From NCBI GenBank assembly GCA_018815325.1, contig JAHIYE010000013.1, positions 203,704-267,703 on the forward strand: a DNA stretch of 64,000 bases, in the 5' to 3' direction. The stretch is from Gammaproteobacteria bacterium (lineage in GTDB: Bacteria; Pseudomonadota; Gammaproteobacteria; Burkholderiales; Burkholderiaceae_C). Shown here one piece after another: positions 25,216-35,937 of this stretch. The notes beneath the pieces were generated by a model. That model saw nothing but the letters and a program-made list of their open reading frames with translations. It was not told the DNA's origin and did no database searches. Numbering within the stretch: position 1 is the stretch's first letter; each line of letters starts with the position of its first letter. Made by a program: the position numbers and the translations under genes.

Positions 25216-25917
25216 TCAGGCCGCTTTTCGCCACACCGTGTTGCCACCACTGCTCTTGTCGAGTTGCTTGAGCAATTCTTCGTGTGCCGCAATTTCCTTC
25301 TCGTTGGCGGCCAGCACCGGCAGGGCAAAGCCGCTGAGATCGACCTGGACGATGTCACCTGCCGTGTTCTCCGTCGTACTCGCCTCGATCAGCAGCGCGT
25401 CCTGGCCCCGCGTGAGGTTGATATAGACATCCGCCAGCAACTCGGCATCGAGCAAGGCTCCGTGCAGCGTGCGGCCGGAATTGTCCACGCCGAGACGGTC
25501 GCACAAGGCATCCAGCGAGTTGCGCTTGCCCGGATACATCTCCTTGGCCATGACCAGGGTGTCAGTGATGCTGGCGACAAACTGCCTGAAGCCCCCCTTG
25601 CCCACGAGCTCAAGCTCCTTGTTCAGAAACCCCACATCGAACTGCGCGTTGTGGATGATGATTTCCGCACCCTGCAGATAGTCGATCAATTCGTCGGCCA
25701 CCGCCCCGAACTTGGGTTTGTCACGGAGAAACTCGTTGCTGATACCGTGGACCTTGAGCGCATCTTCATGGCTGTCGCGGCCCGGGTTCAGGTAGAAATG
25801 CTTGTTGTTGCCGGTGAGCTTGCGGCTGACCAACTCCACACAACCGATTTCGATGATGCGGTCACCGTTTTCAGCGGAGAGGCCGGTGGTTTCAGTATCT
25901 AGAAAAATCTGACGCAT
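25216..25917 (-). CDS. dnaQ: DNA polymerase III epsilon subunit (3'-5' proofreading exonuclease)
   Basis: Proofreading DEDDh exonuclease of the replicative polymerase, 233 residues. Motifs are Exo I (FLDTETTGL), Exo II (HNAQFDVGFLNKEL) and Exo III (HGALLDAELLADVY). A C-terminal tail (about 175-233) binds the alpha subunit. The start MRQIFLDTETTG at 25917 is the family start; the longer frame upstream overlaps ferredoxin sequence. It lies 17 bases downstream of fdx and could be read through from the isc operon. Confidence 0.95.
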   Translation of the reverse strand: MRQIFLDTETTGLSAENGDRIIEIGCVELVSRKLTGNNKHFYLNPGRDSHEDALKVHGISNEFLRDKPKFGAVADELIDYLQGAEIIIHNAQFDVGFLNKELELVGKGGFRQFVASITDTLVMAKEMYPGKRNSLDALCDRLGVDNSGRTLHGALLDAELLADVYINLTRGQDALLIEASTTENTAGDIVQVDLSGFALPVLAANEKEIAAHEELLKQLDKSSGGNTVWRKAA

Positions 25918-25934
25918 GAGCAGATTATCCCGCC

Positions 25935-26273
25935 TCAGTGGTTTTCTTTGGCGTGGTTGATCGAATACTTGGGAATTTCCACGACAACATCTGCTTGCGC
26001 CAGGATGGCCTGGCAACTCAGACGCGACTGCGGCGCCAGCCCCCAGGCGCGGTCCAGCAAGTCCTCCTCGCTCTCGTCGAGTTCATTGAGAGAATCAAAG
26101 CCCTCGCGCACAATCACATGACAAGTGGTGCAGGCACAGCTCATGTCACAGGCGTGCTCGATGTTGATGTGGTTGTCCAGCATGGCCTCGCAGATGGAGG
26201 TGCCTGCCGGCGCGGTGATGTCAGCGCCTTGCGGGCAGTATTCTGGATGGGGAAGGATTTTGATATGGGGCAT
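25935..26273 (-). CDS. fdx: Isc-type 2Fe-2S ferredoxin
   Basis: Adrenodoxin-like ferredoxin that supplies electrons for Fe-S cluster assembly, 112 residues. Cluster ligands are C42, C48, C51 and C87 (pattern C-x5-C-x2-C ... C), with an extra C46 inside the loop. It is the last gene of the isc operon, about 60 bases after hscA. Confidence 0.95.
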   Translation of the reverse strand: MPHIKILPHPEYCPQGADITAPAGTSICEAMLDNHINIEHACDMSCACTTCHVIVREGFDSLNELDESEEDLLDRAWGLAPQSRLSCQAILAQADVVVEIPKYSINHAKENH

Positions 26274-26332
26274 GGGTAATTCTGTTCGGAAGGGGCCGTC
26301 AAGGCAACAATGCCGCAGCCTGGACGGGCGAG

Positions 26333-28189
26333 TTATATGGTTTCAATTTTCTTCCCTGCCAGCGCCTTCTGGATGCCACGGTTCATGCGCATCGCCGCAA
26401 ATGCCTCGGTGCACTTTGCCAGTTTCTCCGTGGCCGCCTCGACCTGGGCAGCCTCCTCCAGCGATCGCGCAGACTCCACGGCCGCCATCTGGCTGTCGAT
26501 TTCGACACGCTCTTCGTCGGACAACAGATCACTGTCGGCCGCCAGTGCACTGCGCGTAGCCAGCAACATGCGGTCCGCATCAACCCGTGCCTCGGCCAGT
26601 GCGCGCGCGCGCATGTCCTGCTCGGCGGTGGAGAAGCTGTCCTGCAGCATTTTGGCAATCTGCTCATCACCCAGGCCGTACGACGGTTTGACGTCGATAT
26701 GGGCCTGCACACCGCTTATCTGCTCCTTGGCACTGACGTTCAGCAAGCCATCGGCATCCACCGTGAACGTCACCCGGATGCGCGCTGCGCCCGCCGCCAT
26801 TGGAGGGATGCCGCGCAGCTCGAAACGCGCCAGGCTACGGCAATCGGCCACCAGATCACGCTCACCCTGCACCACGTGCAGTGCGAGCGCGGTCTGGCCA
26901 TCCTTGTAGGTGGTGAAATCCTGCGCCATCGCCGTGGGAATGGTCTGGTTGCGCGGCACGATGCGCTCCACCAGGCCGCCCATGGTTTCAATCCCCAGCG
27001 AGAGTGGAATCACATCCAGCAGCAGCAGATCGCCCGTGGCATTGTTGCCCGCCAACTGGTTGGCCTGAATCGCAGCGCCCAGCGCCACCACCTCGTCAGG
27101 GTTCAGGTTGGTCAGCGGCTCCCGGCCAAAGAACTCGCCCACGGCACGGCGAATCACCGGCATGCGGGTCGAGCCTCCCACCATGACAACGCCCTGCACC
27201 TCGTCAATCGAAAGCCTGGCATCACGCAAGGCCTTGCGCACGGCGCTCATGGTACGGGCCGTCAAGGCCGCCGTTGCGGCTTCGAACTGGTCGACCGCCA
27301 CATTGAGCTTGATATCAGTATCGCCCACCCGGGCGTTGAAAGCGACCATGCCCGCTGCAGATAGCGCCTCTTTGCAGGCTCGTGCCGCCGCCTTGACAGC
27401 GGCCTTGTCAGTCGCCGTCACAGCGCTGATGCCAGCTTGCTGCAAAGCCCATTCGGCCAGTGCCGCGTCGTAGTCGTCACCGCCGAGCGCCGAATCGCCA
27501 CCGGTGGCGATGACCTCGAACACACCTTTGGCAAGGCGCAGGATCGAGATGTCGAAGGTGCCGCCCCCCAAGTCGTAGATGGCGTAAATGCCCTCGCTGG
27601 CATTGTCCAGACCGTAGGCAATGGCAGCCGCCGTGGGCTCGTTGATAAGGCGCAGCACATTGAGACCCGCCAGTTGGGCGGCATCCTTGGTGGCCTGACG
27701 CTGGGCATCGTCAAAATAGGCCGGCACCGTAATCACCGCACCATACAAGTCGTCATTGAAGGTGTCTTCGGCACGGTAGCGCAGTGTGGCCAGAATCTCT
27801 GCACTCACCTCTACCGGTGACTTCTCACCCACCACGGTTTGCAGGCCCAGCATGCCGGGGTGGTCCACAAACTGGTAAGGCAGTTTGTCACGCCCCTGCA
27901 CATCGCTCAGGCCACGGCCCATGAATCGCTTGACCGATGCCAGCGTGTTCTCCGGGTCCTGCGCCTGGGCAGCCAGGGCATTGTGGCCGATCTGCCGCCC
28001 GCCGTCGCTTAGGTAACGCACCACGGAGGGCAATATCACGCGGCCCTGGTCATCAGCCAGGCATTCGGCAACGCCACTGCGCACGGCCGCCACCAGCGAA
28101 TGCGTGGTACCCAGATCAATGCCCACGGCGATACGCCGCTGATGCGGATCGGGCGATTGGCCCGGTTCGGAAATTTGTAAAAGCGCCAT
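26333..28189 (-). CDS. hscA: Hsp70-type chaperone HscA
   Basis: Specialised Hsp70 that releases Fe-S clusters from IscU, 618 residues. The nucleotide-binding domain opens with [12 protein letters not shown], has the phosphate loop [12 protein letters not shown] and GGSTRMPVI, and the substrate domain follows after about residue 390. The ATG at 28189 is chosen over the in-frame TTG at 28195. It partners with HscB (33-base gap) and recognises the LPPVK motif present in the local IscU. Confidence 0.95.
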   Translation of the reverse strand: MALLQISEPGQSPDPHQRRIAVGIDLGTTHSLVAAVRSGVAECLADDQGRVILPSVVRYLSDGGRQIGHNALAAQAQDPENTLASVKRFMGRGLSDVQGRDKLPYQFVDHPGMLGLQTVVGEKSPVEVSAEILATLRYRAEDTFNDDLYGAVITVPAYFDDAQRQATKDAAQLAGLNVLRLINEPTAAAIAYGLDNASEGIYAIYDLGGGTFDISILRLAKGVFEVIATGGDSALGGDDYDAALAEWALQQAGISAVTATDKAAVKAAARACKEALSAAGMVAFNARVGDTDIKLNVAVDQFEAATAALTARTMSAVRKALRDARLSIDEVQGVVMVGGSTRMPVIRRAVGEFFGREPLTNLNPDEVVALGAAIQANQLAGNNATGDLLLLDVIPLSLGIETMGGLVERIVPRNQTIPTAMAQDFTTYKDGQTALALHVVQGERDLVADCRSLARFELRGIPPMAAGAARIRVTFTVDADGLLNVSAKEQISGVQAHIDVKPSYGLGDEQIAKMLQDSFSTAEQDMRARALAEARVDADRMLLATRSALAADSDLLSDEERVEIDSQMAAVESARSLEEAAQVEAATEKLAKCTEAFAAMRMNRGIQKALAGKKIETI

Positions 28190-28222
28190 AGTCAATTCAG
28201 GGGGACAAGCATGTAGCCTGTC

Positions 28223-28756
28223 TTATTGTCTCTTGTCTGCAGTGCCCATCTCGTCATACCGGGCTTCGATATCACGGGCAAATCGTTCGATGAACATCAA
28301 GGCTCGCACTTGCGCCACGGCCTTGCTGTAATCGTGCTCGACATCCAGAAGTTGCTCACATTTTTGTAGCATGTCGCGCCACACCGGCGTGAGCTCGTCA
28401 TTGATTTCGTCCAGAGCCGGTTCACTGTCCGCGTCTTCCAGCGCCTCGCGCCAGCTCATCTGCTGCATCAGGAACTCGGCCGGCATGGCCGTGTTGTTCT
28501 CTGCATTCACGGCAGCCCCGTTCAGCTCACACAAATAAGCCGCGCGCTTGAGCGGGTCCTTGAGACGCTGATAGGCCTCGTTGATCCGCACCGACCACTG
28601 CATGGCCAGCCGCTGTGCGGCAGCACCTTGGGCTGCGAACTTGTCGGGATGCGCTTCGCGCTGCAGGTCTTTCCAGCGGGCATCGATGGCTGCACGGTCC
28701 TGCGCAAATTGTTGCGGCAGACCAAAAAGCTCGAAGTCGTTGGATTGGAGATTCAC
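28223..28756 (-). CDS. hscB: J-domain co-chaperone HscB
   Basis: Delivers IscU to HscA and stimulates its ATPase, 177 residues. The N-terminal J domain has HPD at 36-38, and the C-terminal three-helix bundle (about 90-170) binds IscU. Its ATG overlaps the iscA stop by four bases. Confidence 0.94.
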   Translation of the reverse strand: MNLQSNDFELFGLPQQFAQDRAAIDARWKDLQREAHPDKFAAQGAAAQRLAMQWSVRINEAYQRLKDPLKRAAYLCELNGAAVNAENNTAMPAEFLMQQMSWREALEDADSEPALDEINDELTPVWRDMLQKCEQLLDVEHDYSKAVAQVRALMFIERFARDIEARYDEMGTADKRQ

Positions 28757-29076
28757 ACCCGGAACGACTCGCCACAGCCACAGCGATCGCGTTCGTTGGG
28801 ATTGTTGAACTTGAAACCCTCGTTCAAGCCTTCGCGCACAAAATCCAGCTCAGTGCCGTCGATATAGGACAGGCTCTTGGGATCGATCGATATCTTCACG
28901 CCATGGCCTTCGAACACAATGTCTTCGGGGGCCAGTTCGTCCACATACTCCAGCTTGTAAGCCAGGCCGGAGCAGCCCGTGGTCTTGACACCCAGGCGCA
29001 CACCCACACCCTTGCCACGTTTGGCAAGGTAGCGGGTCACGTGCCGGGCTGCGGCTTCAGTCAGGGTAACTGCCAT
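28753..29076 (-). CDS. iscA: A-type Fe-S carrier IscA
   Basis: Fe-S cluster carrier, 107 residues, with the invariant cysteines C35 (TTGCSGLAY) and C99, C101 (CGCGESF). The ATG at 29076 begins the conserved [13 protein letters not shown]; the longer frame upstream reads through the REP-like hairpins and is not family sequence. Stop overlaps hscB. Confidence 0.95.
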   Translation of the reverse strand: MAVTLTEAAARHVTRYLAKRGKGVGVRLGVKTTGCSGLAYKLEYVDELAPEDIVFEGHGVKISIDPKSLSYIDGTELDFVREGLNEGFKFNNPNERDRCGCGESFRV

Positions 29077-29150
29077 TTCTGTCTTTCGTCTGGTCACCAA
29101 GCCCTCAAATCGCGGGCCCCCGTGGAACTGGCTTTGCCAGGCCACTGGGT

Positions 29151-29190
29151 GCGCCCCCTTGAGGGGGAGGCGCCGAAGGTGCCTCGGGGG
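29151..29190. repeat. REP-like double hairpin between iscU and iscA
   Basis: Two adjacent GC-rich palindromes: CCCCCTTGAGGGGG (29154-29167) and AGGCGCCGAAGGTGCCT (29168-29184), followed by CGGGGG. The pattern resembles repetitive extragenic palindromes common in Comamonadaceae intergenic regions. It begins a few bases past the iscU stop and could tune iscU versus iscA mRNA stability. Confidence 0.6.
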
Positions 29191-29195
29191 TGAGC

Positions 29196-29582
29196 CTAAT
29201 TCAAGTGTTTCTTCTTGTAGTCGTCCACAGCCGCCTTGATCGCGTCTTCGGCCAGGATCGAGCAATGGATCTTCACGGGGGGCAGTGCCAGCTCTTCAGC
29301 GATCTGGCTGTTCTTCAGTGCTGCCGCTTCGTCCAGCGTCTTGCCCTTGACCCATTCGGTCACCAGCGAAGACGAGGCAATGGCCGAGCCACAGCCATAG
29401 GTCTTGAAGCGCGCGTCCTCAATCACACCGGTTGTCGGGTTGACCTTGATCTGCAGCTTCATCACGTCGCCGCAAGCCGGTGCGCCGACCATGCCCGTAC
29501 CCACCGATTCGTCGCCCTTGTCGAAAGAGCCAACGTTGCGGGGGTTCTCGTAATGTTCAACAACTTTTTCAGAGTAAGCCAT
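29196..29582 (-). CDS. iscU: Fe-S scaffold protein IscU
   Basis: Scaffold on which new 2Fe-2S clusters are built, 128 residues. Ligand cysteines are C37, C64 and C107, with H106 beside the last. The HscA recognition motif LPPVK lies at 100-104. It receives sulfur from IscS (17-base gap upstream). Confidence 0.96.
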   Translation of the reverse strand: MAYSEKVVEHYENPRNVGSFDKGDESVGTGMVGAPACGDVMKLQIKVNPTTGVIEDARFKTYGCGSAIASSSLVTEWVKGKTLDEAAALKNSQIAEELALPPVKIHCSILAEDAIKAAVDDYKKKHLN

Positions 29583-29599
29583 ATCGATACCTCTTTACT

Positions 29600-30820
29600 T
29601 TAATGAGCAGCCCACTGGATGGAGCTGATGTCAATGCCATCCTTGAACATCTCCCACAAGGGGCTCAGGTCGCGCAGCTTGGCCACGTTGAGCTTGATGG
29701 TGGAGATGGCGTAATCAATTTCTTCTTCGGTCGTGAAGCGGCCAATCGTCATGCGCAGGCTGCTGTGTGCCAGTTCATCGCTGCGGCCCAGGGCACGCAG
29801 CACATAGCTGGGCTCCAGACTGGCCGAGGTACAGGCCGAGCCACTCGATACGGCCAGACCCTTGATGCCCATGATGAGCGACTCGCCTTCAACATAGTTG
29901 AAGCTCATGTTCAGGTTGTGCGGCACGCGCTGGGTGGCATGGCCGTTGAGGAACACCTCCTCCACGTCCTTCAGGCCATTGAGCAGGCGGTCGTGCAGCG
30001 CACGGGCCTTGGCGTTGTCCTGGGCCATCTCCAGCCTGGCAATACGGAAGGCCTCCCCCATGCCCACACACTGGTGGGTCGGCAGGGTGCCCGAGCGCAT
30101 GCCGCGCTCATGACCGCCGCCATGCATCTGCGCTTCGATCCGCACGCGCGGCTTGCGTCGCACATACAGTGCGCCAATGCCCTTGGGGCCGTAGGTCTTG
30201 TGTGAGGCCAGGCTCATCAGGTCCACCGGCAGCGTCTTGAGGTCTATTTCGACCTTGCCCGTGGACTGTGCAGCATCCACGTGGAAGATGATGCCTTTTT
30301 CACGGCACAGATTGCCAATGGCAATAATGTCCTGAATCACACCGATCTCGTTGTTGACGTGCATGACACTGATGAGAATCGTGTCCGGGCGGATCGCCGC
30401 CTTGAGCTTGTCCAGATCGAGCAGGCCGTCTTCCTGCACATCCAGGTAGGTGACTTCAAAACCCTGACGCTCCAGTTCGCGCATGGTGTCGAGCACGGCC
30501 TTGTGCTCGGTCTTTACCGTGATCAGGTGCTTGCCCTTGGTCTGGTAGAAGTGGGCAGCGCCCTTGATCGCGAGGTTGTCAGACTCCGTAGCACCGGAGG
30601 TCCAGACGATCTCACGTGGGTCAGCACCGATGAGGTCAGCCACGTCAGCGCGCGCTTTCTCAATCGCGGCTTCGGCTTCCCAGCCCCAGGCATGGCTACG
30701 GGAAGCTGCGTTGCCAAAATGCTCGCGCAGCCAGGGGATCATGGCATCGACCACACGGGGATCACACGGCGTGGTGGCGCCGTAATCCATGTAGATCGGG
30801 AAATGAGGTGTTAAGTCCAT
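29600..30820 (-). CDS. iscS: Cysteine desulfurase IscS
   Basis: PLP enzyme that frees sulfur from cysteine as a persulfide, 406 residues. PLP lysine K208 ([11 protein letters not shown]), catalytic H106 and the mobile-loop cysteine C330 ([13 protein letters not shown]) are all present, so this is a group I desulfurase. Supplies IscU and probably tRNA thiolation. It follows iscR by 77 bases. Confidence 0.96.
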   Translation of the reverse strand: MDLTPHFPIYMDYGATTPCDPRVVDAMIPWLREHFGNAASRSHAWGWEAEAAIEKARADVADLIGADPREIVWTSGATESDNLAIKGAAHFYQTKGKHLITVKTEHKAVLDTMRELERQGFEVTYLDVQEDGLLDLDKLKAAIRPDTILISVMHVNNEIGVIQDIIAIGNLCREKGIIFHVDAAQSTGKVEIDLKTLPVDLMSLASHKTYGPKGIGALYVRRKPRVRIEAQMHGGGHERGMRSGTLPTHQCVGMGEAFRIARLEMAQDNAKARALHDRLLNGLKDVEEVFLNGHATQRVPHNLNMSFNYVEGESLIMGIKGLAVSSGSACTSASLEPSYVLRALGRSDELAHSSLRMTIGRFTTEEEIDYAISTIKLNVAKLRDLSPLWEMFKDGIDISSIQWAAH

Positions 30821-30897
30821 TGCTAACTCTCTGATTCAGTCAAATTCAAACTATCTAAAACCGGTCTCAAACCTGTTTCAATCCTGCAATCCGTGGC

Positions 30898-31431
30898 TCA
30901 CTTCGACGCCATGGTGCCCAGCGCAAACACCGAGTTCGGTGCATTCACGCGGATCGGCTTGACCACAGGCATGCTGGAAATGGCGCGCTTGACGTTGGGT
31001 TTGTCCTCGATCTGCACGCCCTTGGCGAGCTGCTCATCCACCAGCTTTTGCAGGTTGACCGACTCGAGAAACTCGACCATGCGCACATTGAGCGAGGCCC
31101 ACAACTCGTGGGTCATGCAACGACCGCCATCGCCGTGGCAGTTTTCCTTGCCGCCGCACTGGGTGGCATCGATCGGCTCATCAACCGACAGGATGATGTC
31201 AGCCACGGTGATGTCGGCCGCCTTGCGCGCCAGGGTATAGCCACCGCCAGGGCCGCGAGTAGACTCGACCAGCTCGTGCCGGCGCAACTTGCCGAACAGT
31301 TGCTCAAGGTAAGAAAGGGAAATCTGCTGGCGCTGACTGATCGCAGCCAGCGTGACAGGGCCATTGGTCTGGCGCAGGGCCAGATCAATCATGGCGGTGA
31401 CCGCAAAACGGCCTTTGGTGGTGAGACGCAT
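30898..31431 (-). CDS. iscR: Fe-S-sensing repressor IscR
   Basis: Rrf2-family winged-helix regulator, 177 residues, with a 2Fe-2S site formed by C92, C98 and C105. In holo form it represses its own operon, so demand for clusters sets isc expression. First gene of the operon; a candidate binding site lies upstream at 31562-31585. Confidence 0.95.
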   Translation of the reverse strand: MRLTTKGRFAVTAMIDLALRQTNGPVTLAAISQRQQISLSYLEQLFGKLRRHELVESTRGPGGGYTLARKAADITVADIILSVDEPIDATQCGGKENCHGDGGRCMTHELWASLNVRMVEFLESVNLQKLVDEQLAKGVQIEDKPNVKRAISSMPVVKPIRVNAPNSVFALGTMASK

Positions 31432-31561
31432 CGTGAGCTCCTCCAGGTTGGCTTCAATACCGAAAACACATCCTGGCGACCTTTTGAGCCACCAGGCGCC
31501 GCTCTCAGCCCAAGAGCCTGCGCTCTAGGTCGACTGCTTCACGGCCTCCCCGGCCTCTTCA

Positions 31562-31585
31562 ATTCCGAGTAAGTACGTCAAGTAT
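31562..31585 (-). promoter_or_regulatory. Candidate IscR binding site in the isc promoter
   Basis: On the minus strand ATACTTGACGTACTTACTCG (31585-31566) matches the betaproteobacterial IscR type-1 pattern (ATA-x-TTGAC ... ACTCGG). It overlaps a possible -10 TATACT at 31587-31582. Location 131 bases before the iscR start supports autorepression. Confidence 0.6.
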
Positions 31586-31635
31586 AGCAAGAAACCCCGA
31601 ACTTTGCTCAGGTAATGCCCAGAAACGCATTGGCG

Positions 31636-33747
31636 TCACATCTTCCCAGCAGATGAAATGGGGATGATGCTGTCATGTCCAGCTGCGCCAAAAGCCTGCT
31701 CTTTCAGCACGCCCAACTGGTCGCGCACCCGGGCCGCCTTTTCGAACTCCAGATTGCGCGCATGCTCCAGCATGAGTTTCTCCAGGCGCTTGATCTCGCG
31801 GGCAATGTCCTTCTCGCTCATCTCCTCAACTTGGGCCCGCTGCATGGCATCGCGCTCCAGCCGGTCGGCTTCCTTGCCCGCCTTCTCGCTGTAGACGCCG
31901 TCGATCAGGTCACGCACCTGCTTGACAATGCTGCGCGGCGTGATGCCATGGGTCTTGTTGTGCGCAATCTGCTTGTTGCGCCGCCGTTCGGTCTCGCCCA
32001 TGGCCTTGGCCATCGAATCGGTCACCCTGTCGGCATAGAGGATGGCACGGCCGTGCAGGTTACGCGCGGCGCGGCCAATGGTCTGGATCAGTGAGCGCTC
32101 CGAGCGCAGGAAACCCTCCTTGTCCGCATCCAGAATCGCCACCAGCGACACCTCGGGAATGTCCAGCCCTTCTCGCAGAAGATTGATGCCCACCAGCACA
32201 TCAAAAGCCCCCAGCCGCAGGTCACGCAGGATCTCCACCCGCTCCACCGTGTCCACATCGCTGTGCAGGTAGCGTACCTTGACGCCGTTGTCAGTCAGGT
32301 AGTCGGTCAGCTGCTCGGCCATCCGCTTGGTCAGCGTGGTGATCAGCACGCGCTCGTGCTTGTCCACCCGGATGCGGATTTCCTGCAGCACGTCGTCCAC
32401 CTGGCTCGTCGCCGGACGCACCTCCACCTCAGGATCCACCAGGCCGGTGGGGCGCACCAGCTGCTCCACCACCTTGCCGGCATGCTCGTTCTCCCAGTTG
32501 CCAGGGGTGGCAGAGACGAACACCGCCTGGCGCATCTTGCGCTCGAACTCCTCGAACTTCAGCGGCCGGTTGTCCAGCGCGCTGGGCAGGCGAAAACCGT
32601 ACTCCACCAGCGTGGTCTTGCGGGCCCGGTCACCGTTGTACATGCCGCCAAACTGGCCGATCAGCACATGGCTCTCGTCCAGGAACATCAGCGCGTCCTT
32701 GGGCAGGTAGTCGGTCAGCGTGCTGGGGGGCTCACCCGGGGCAGAGCCGCTCAGGTGGCGCGTGTAGTTCTCGATGCCCTTGCAATGCCCCACTTCACTC
32801 AGCATCTCCAGATCGAAGCGGGTGCGCTGCTCCAGCCGCTGGGCTTCGACCAGCTTGCCCATGCCTACCAACTCCTTGAGCCGGTCGGACAGCTCGGTTT
32901 TGATGGTCTCCACAGCTGCCAGCACACGGTCGCGCGGCGTCACGTAATGGCTGCTCGGGTAAACCGTGAAGCGCGGAATCTTCTGGCGGATGCGCCCGGT
33001 GAGCGGATCGAACAGCTGCAACGACTCGATCTCGTCGTCGAACAGCTCGATGCGGATCGCCATCTCGCTGTGCTCGGCCGGGAAAACATCGATGGTGTCG
33101 CCGCGCACGCGGAACTTGCCGCGCGAAAAATCGATCTCGTTGCGCTCGTACTGCATGCGCACCAGCTGCGCAATCATGTCGCGCTGGCCCATCTTGTCAC
33201 CGGTACGCAGCGTCATCACCATCCGGTGGTAGCTCTCGGGCTCGCCGATGCCGTAGATGGCAGAGACCGTGGCCACGATCACCACATCGCGCCGCTCCAT
33301 CACGCTCTTGGTACACGACAGGCGCATCTGCTCAATGTGCTCGTTGATGGCCGAGTCCTTCTCGATGAACAGGTCGCGCTGCGGCACATAGGCCTCGGGC
33401 TGGTAGTAGTCGTAATAGCTGACGAAGTATTCCACTGCATTCTTCGGGAAGAACTCGCGGAATTCGCTGTAGAGCTGTGCGGCCAGCGTCTTGTTGGGTG
33501 CAAACACGATGGCCGGGCGGCCCAGCCGTGCAATCACATTGGCCATGGTGAAGGTCTTGCCCGAGCCGGTCACCCCCAGCAGGGTCTGGAACACCTCACC
33601 GTCGCGCACCCCCTCGACCAGCTGGTTGATCGCCTCGGGCTGGTCACCGGCGGGGGGATAGGGCTGGTAGAGCTGAAAAGGCGAGTCAGGAAAGCTGACG
33701 AACGTGCCTTTTTCAATCGCTGGAATAACTTCAGAAACATCTTGCAT
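31636..33747 (-). CDS. uvrB: Excinuclease ABC subunit UvrB
   Basis: DNA damage-verifying helicase of nucleotide excision repair, 703 residues. Walker A is [14 protein letters not shown]. The damage-clamping beta-hairpin contains [13 protein letters not shown], the helicase core has DESHV, and the C-terminal UVR motif (about 660-690) contacts UvrC. It carries about 20 extra N-terminal residues compared with E. coli. I see no obvious LexA box in the upstream 160 bases shared with the divergent aminotransferase. Confidence 0.96.
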   Translation of the reverse strand: MQDVSEVIPAIEKGTFVSFPDSPFQLYQPYPPAGDQPEAINQLVEGVRDGEVFQTLLGVTGSGKTFTMANVIARLGRPAIVFAPNKTLAAQLYSEFREFFPKNAVEYFVSYYDYYQPEAYVPQRDLFIEKDSAINEHIEQMRLSCTKSVMERRDVVIVATVSAIYGIGEPESYHRMVMTLRTGDKMGQRDMIAQLVRMQYERNEIDFSRGKFRVRGDTIDVFPAEHSEMAIRIELFDDEIESLQLFDPLTGRIRQKIPRFTVYPSSHYVTPRDRVLAAVETIKTELSDRLKELVGMGKLVEAQRLEQRTRFDLEMLSEVGHCKGIENYTRHLSGSAPGEPPSTLTDYLPKDALMFLDESHVLIGQFGGMYNGDRARKTTLVEYGFRLPSALDNRPLKFEEFERKMRQAVFVSATPGNWENEHAGKVVEQLVRPTGLVDPEVEVRPATSQVDDVLQEIRIRVDKHERVLITTLTKRMAEQLTDYLTDNGVKVRYLHSDVDTVERVEILRDLRLGAFDVLVGINLLREGLDIPEVSLVAILDADKEGFLRSERSLIQTIGRAARNLHGRAILYADRVTDSMAKAMGETERRRNKQIAHNKTHGITPRSIVKQVRDLIDGVYSEKAGKEADRLERDAMQRAQVEEMSEKDIAREIKRLEKLMLEHARNLEFEKAARVRDQLGVLKEQAFGAAGHDSIIPISSAGKM

Positions 33748-33909
33748 ATGAACTCAATTCCTGCCCGTTAAAATCAAGGGCAACCCAAAAGAATACGTCA
33801 TTCCGGCCCAGACGGGTCTGCCTCGCCCCCATGGGCCTGTGCAGGGCAGGTTTTTTGCTGCGCCAGCCGGGGTGACACCGCTCGTTCAACCAATTTTTAA
33901 GGACCTGAC

Positions 33910-35106
33910 ATGTCAATGTTTTCCGCCGTCGAAATGGCACCTCGCGACCCCATCCTGGGCCTGAACGAGCAGTTTGCCGCCGACACCAACCCCAACAAGG
34001 TCAACCTCGGCGTGGGCGTGTATTTCGACGACAACGGCAAACTGCCCCTGCTGCAGTGCGTGCAAGCGGCCGAAAAGGCCATGATGGACAAGCCCACCGC
34101 CCGCGGCTATCTGCCCATCGACGGCATTGCCGCCTATGACGCAGCCGTCAAGAGCCTGGTATTTGGGGCCGACAGCGAGCCCGTCAAGAGCGGCCGCGTG
34201 GCCACTGTGCAGGGCATTGGTGGCACTGGCGGCCTCAAGATCGGCGCCGACTTCCTGAAAAAGCTCAATCCCAACGCCAAGCTCATGATCTCCGACCCGA
34301 GCTGGGAGAACCACCGCGCCCTGTTCACCAGCGCCGGCTTCACCGTCGAGAGCTACCGCTACTACGATGCAGCCAAGCGTGGCATCAACTTCGACGGCAT
34401 GCTGGCCGATATCAGCGCCGCCCCTGCAGGCACCATCATCCTGTTGCACGCCTGCTGCCATAACCCCACGGGCTATGACATCAGCGCAGCCGAGTGGGAC
34501 CTGGTCATTGCCACCCTCAAGGCCAAAAACCTCGTGCCCTTCCTCGACATGGCTTACCAGGGTTTCGGCCACGGCATCCAGGAAGACGGCGCCGTGATCG
34601 GCAAGTTTGTGGCGGCCGGCCTGGACTTCTTCGTCTCCACCTCCTTCAGCAAGAGCTTCAGCCTCTATGGCGAGCGCGTCGGCGCCCTCTCCGTGCTGTG
34701 CGATAGCAAGGATGAAGCCGCACGCGTGCTGAGCCAGCTCAAGATCGTGATCCGCACCAACTACAGCAACCCGCCTACCCATGGGGGTGCCGTGGTAGCC
34801 GCCGTGCTCGGCAACCCCGAGCTGCGTACCTTGTGGGAGAAAGAGCTGAGCGAGATGCGCGTGCGCATCAAGCAGATGCGCCAGAAGCTGGTGGACGGCC
34901 TCAAGGCCGCCGGCGTGAAGCAGGATATGAGCTTCATCACCACCCAGATCGGCATGTTCAGCTACTCCGGCCTCTCCAAGGACCAGATGGTGCGCCTGCG
35001 CAGCGAGTTCGGCGTCTACGGCACCGACACCGGCCGCATGTGCGTGGCGGCGCTCAACAGCAAGAACATCGACTACGTCTGCCAGGCAATTGCCAAGGTG
35101 ATGTGA
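33910..35106 (+). CDS. Aspartate/aromatic amino-acid aminotransferase
   Basis: PLP class I aminotransferase of the AspC/TyrB type, 398 residues. PLP Lys is K248 (STSFSKSFSLYGERVG), with N185 (CCHNPTGYD), D213, Y216 and R256 as cofactor contacts. The ring-stacking W132 (SWENH) and the C-terminal substrate Arg (TGRMCVAALN) are present. It interconverts aspartate, glutamate and probably aromatic amino acids. Ribosome site AAGGA lies nine bases upstream; a strong terminator follows. Whether it is mainly TyrB or AspC cannot be told from sequence. Confidence 0.9.
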   Translation: MSMFSAVEMAPRDPILGLNEQFAADTNPNKVNLGVGVYFDDNGKLPLLQCVQAAEKAMMDKPTARGYLPIDGIAAYDAAVKSLVFGADSEPVKSGRVATVQGIGGTGGLKIGADFLKKLNPNAKLMISDPSWENHRALFTSAGFTVESYRYYDAAKRGINFDGMLADISAAPAGTIILLHACCHNPTGYDISAAEWDLVIATLKAKNLVPFLDMAYQGFGHGIQEDGAVIGKFVAAGLDFFVSTSFSKSFSLYGERVGALSVLCDSKDEAARVLSQLKIVIRTNYSNPPTHGGAVVAAVLGNPELRTLWEKELSEMRVRIKQMRQKLVDGLKAAGVKQDMSFITTQIGMFSYSGLSKDQMVRLRSEFGVYGTDTGRMCVAALNSKNIDYVCQAIAKVM

Positions 35107-35127
35107 ATTCGGGCTTTTGCCTGAAAT

Positions 35128-35157
35128 AAAAAAGCCGCCTGAGAGCGGCTTTTTTAT
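35128..35157 (+). terminator. Rho-independent terminator after the aminotransferase
   Basis: AAAAAAGCCGC ... GCGGCTTTTTT forms a GC-rich stem with A- and T-runs on either side, so it could also end transcripts from the convergent gene at 35237. Confidence 0.9.
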
Positions 35158-35236
35158 TCCTAATTAAACGAGCCACACAAACCGGCTCTTCAAACTTGCT
35201 GGGAAGTTCGACATAGCCGGATGCCGACCAACCAGG

Positions 35237-35617
35237 CTAATCCAATCCGAATCGCTCCCGAAACGCCTCGCAAAACTGCGCCCCCCCGCTGATAGACAGC
35301 GTCACCGTGTGTCGTGGCTCACCGGGCGTGCTGAGCTGGCTGCGAAAGCGCCCGGTGACCTCGTCGTAGTGGATGGTCTCGTTGGCGCTCCACTCCTGCT
35401 GGCCTTCGAGATGGTAGTCCCACTCGCCGCCATCCTCAAGCGGGCCGCGCATGTCGGCAAAGGCCTCGTGCGCCCAGTCGAGCACCAGGGCAATCTCTTC
35501 GCGCAGGCCACCCACGCGATGGGTAGGCACCGAGGCCATGGCCTCGAAGCTGCCGTGGCCGTGCTCGTCTTCGCTGTAGTCAAAGCTCAGGTAGTGCAGC
35601 GCAGTGGAGGACTTCAT
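35237..35617 (-). CDS. Conserved hypothetical protein
   Basis: A 126-residue acidic protein with Trp/His-rich segments (LDWAHEAFADMRGPLEDG and GEWDYHLEGQQEWSA). It has no signal peptide or membrane helix. Its start overlaps the stop of the YdhR-like gene by four bases, so they are cotranscribed. No family recognised. Confidence 0.7.
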   Translation of the reverse strand: MKSSTALHYLSFDYSEDEHGHGSFEAMASVPTHRVGGLREEIALVLDWAHEAFADMRGPLEDGGEWDYHLEGQQEWSANETIHYDEVTGRFRSQLSTPGEPRHTVTLSISGGAQFCEAFRERFGLD

Positions 35618-35937
35618 GCTTCGGCCTTGGCTTCGATGGTCTGGCCCAGCGCGTTGTCCACCACCAGCGGGGTGTCGAAGTACTGGACCACGGGGTCGCT
35701 GCCGTAGCTGTCCTGGATGCGCTGGCGCCAGGCCGCATCGTGTGCGCGCTCGGCGGCGGCACGGTTATGCCAGAGGTAGAAGGCGCCGGCCTGGTTGGTC
35801 ACCGGATCGTAGACAAAGGTCTTGCGGATCAGCTCGGGCTCTTTGCGCCAGCGTGGCGCCACCTCGTGCATGCCCTGCACGACAGCCTCGCGGCTGATGC
35901 CGGCAGGCAGATTGAACAACACATATTCGGTGATCAT
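35614..35937 (-). CDS. YdhR-like putative monooxygenase (dimeric alpha-beta barrel)
   Basis: A 107-residue protein. The layout (N-terminal strand ITEYVLFNLP, helix REAVVQGMHEVAP, then QAGAFYLWHNRAAAERAH) fits YdhR/Dabb ferredoxin-like proteins. The ATG at 35937 is preceded by GGAGGAG. These proteins are proposed aromatic-compound monooxygenases without cofactor; substrate unknown. Confidence 0.65.
   Translation of the reverse strand: MITEYVLFNLPAGISREAVVQGMHEVAPRWRKEPELIRKTFVYDPVTNQAGAFYLWHNRAAAERAHDAAWRQRIQDSYGSDPVVQYFDTPLVVDNALGQTIEAKAEA

Noticed and set aside
32263-33771. 502-codon plus-strand frame opposite uvrB
   Set aside because: Antisense shadow of a strongly conserved gene; composition is His/Leu/Gln-rich without a domain.
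33748-33909. Possible LexA box for uvrB
   Set aside because: No CTGT-N8-ACAG match is visible in the divergent region.
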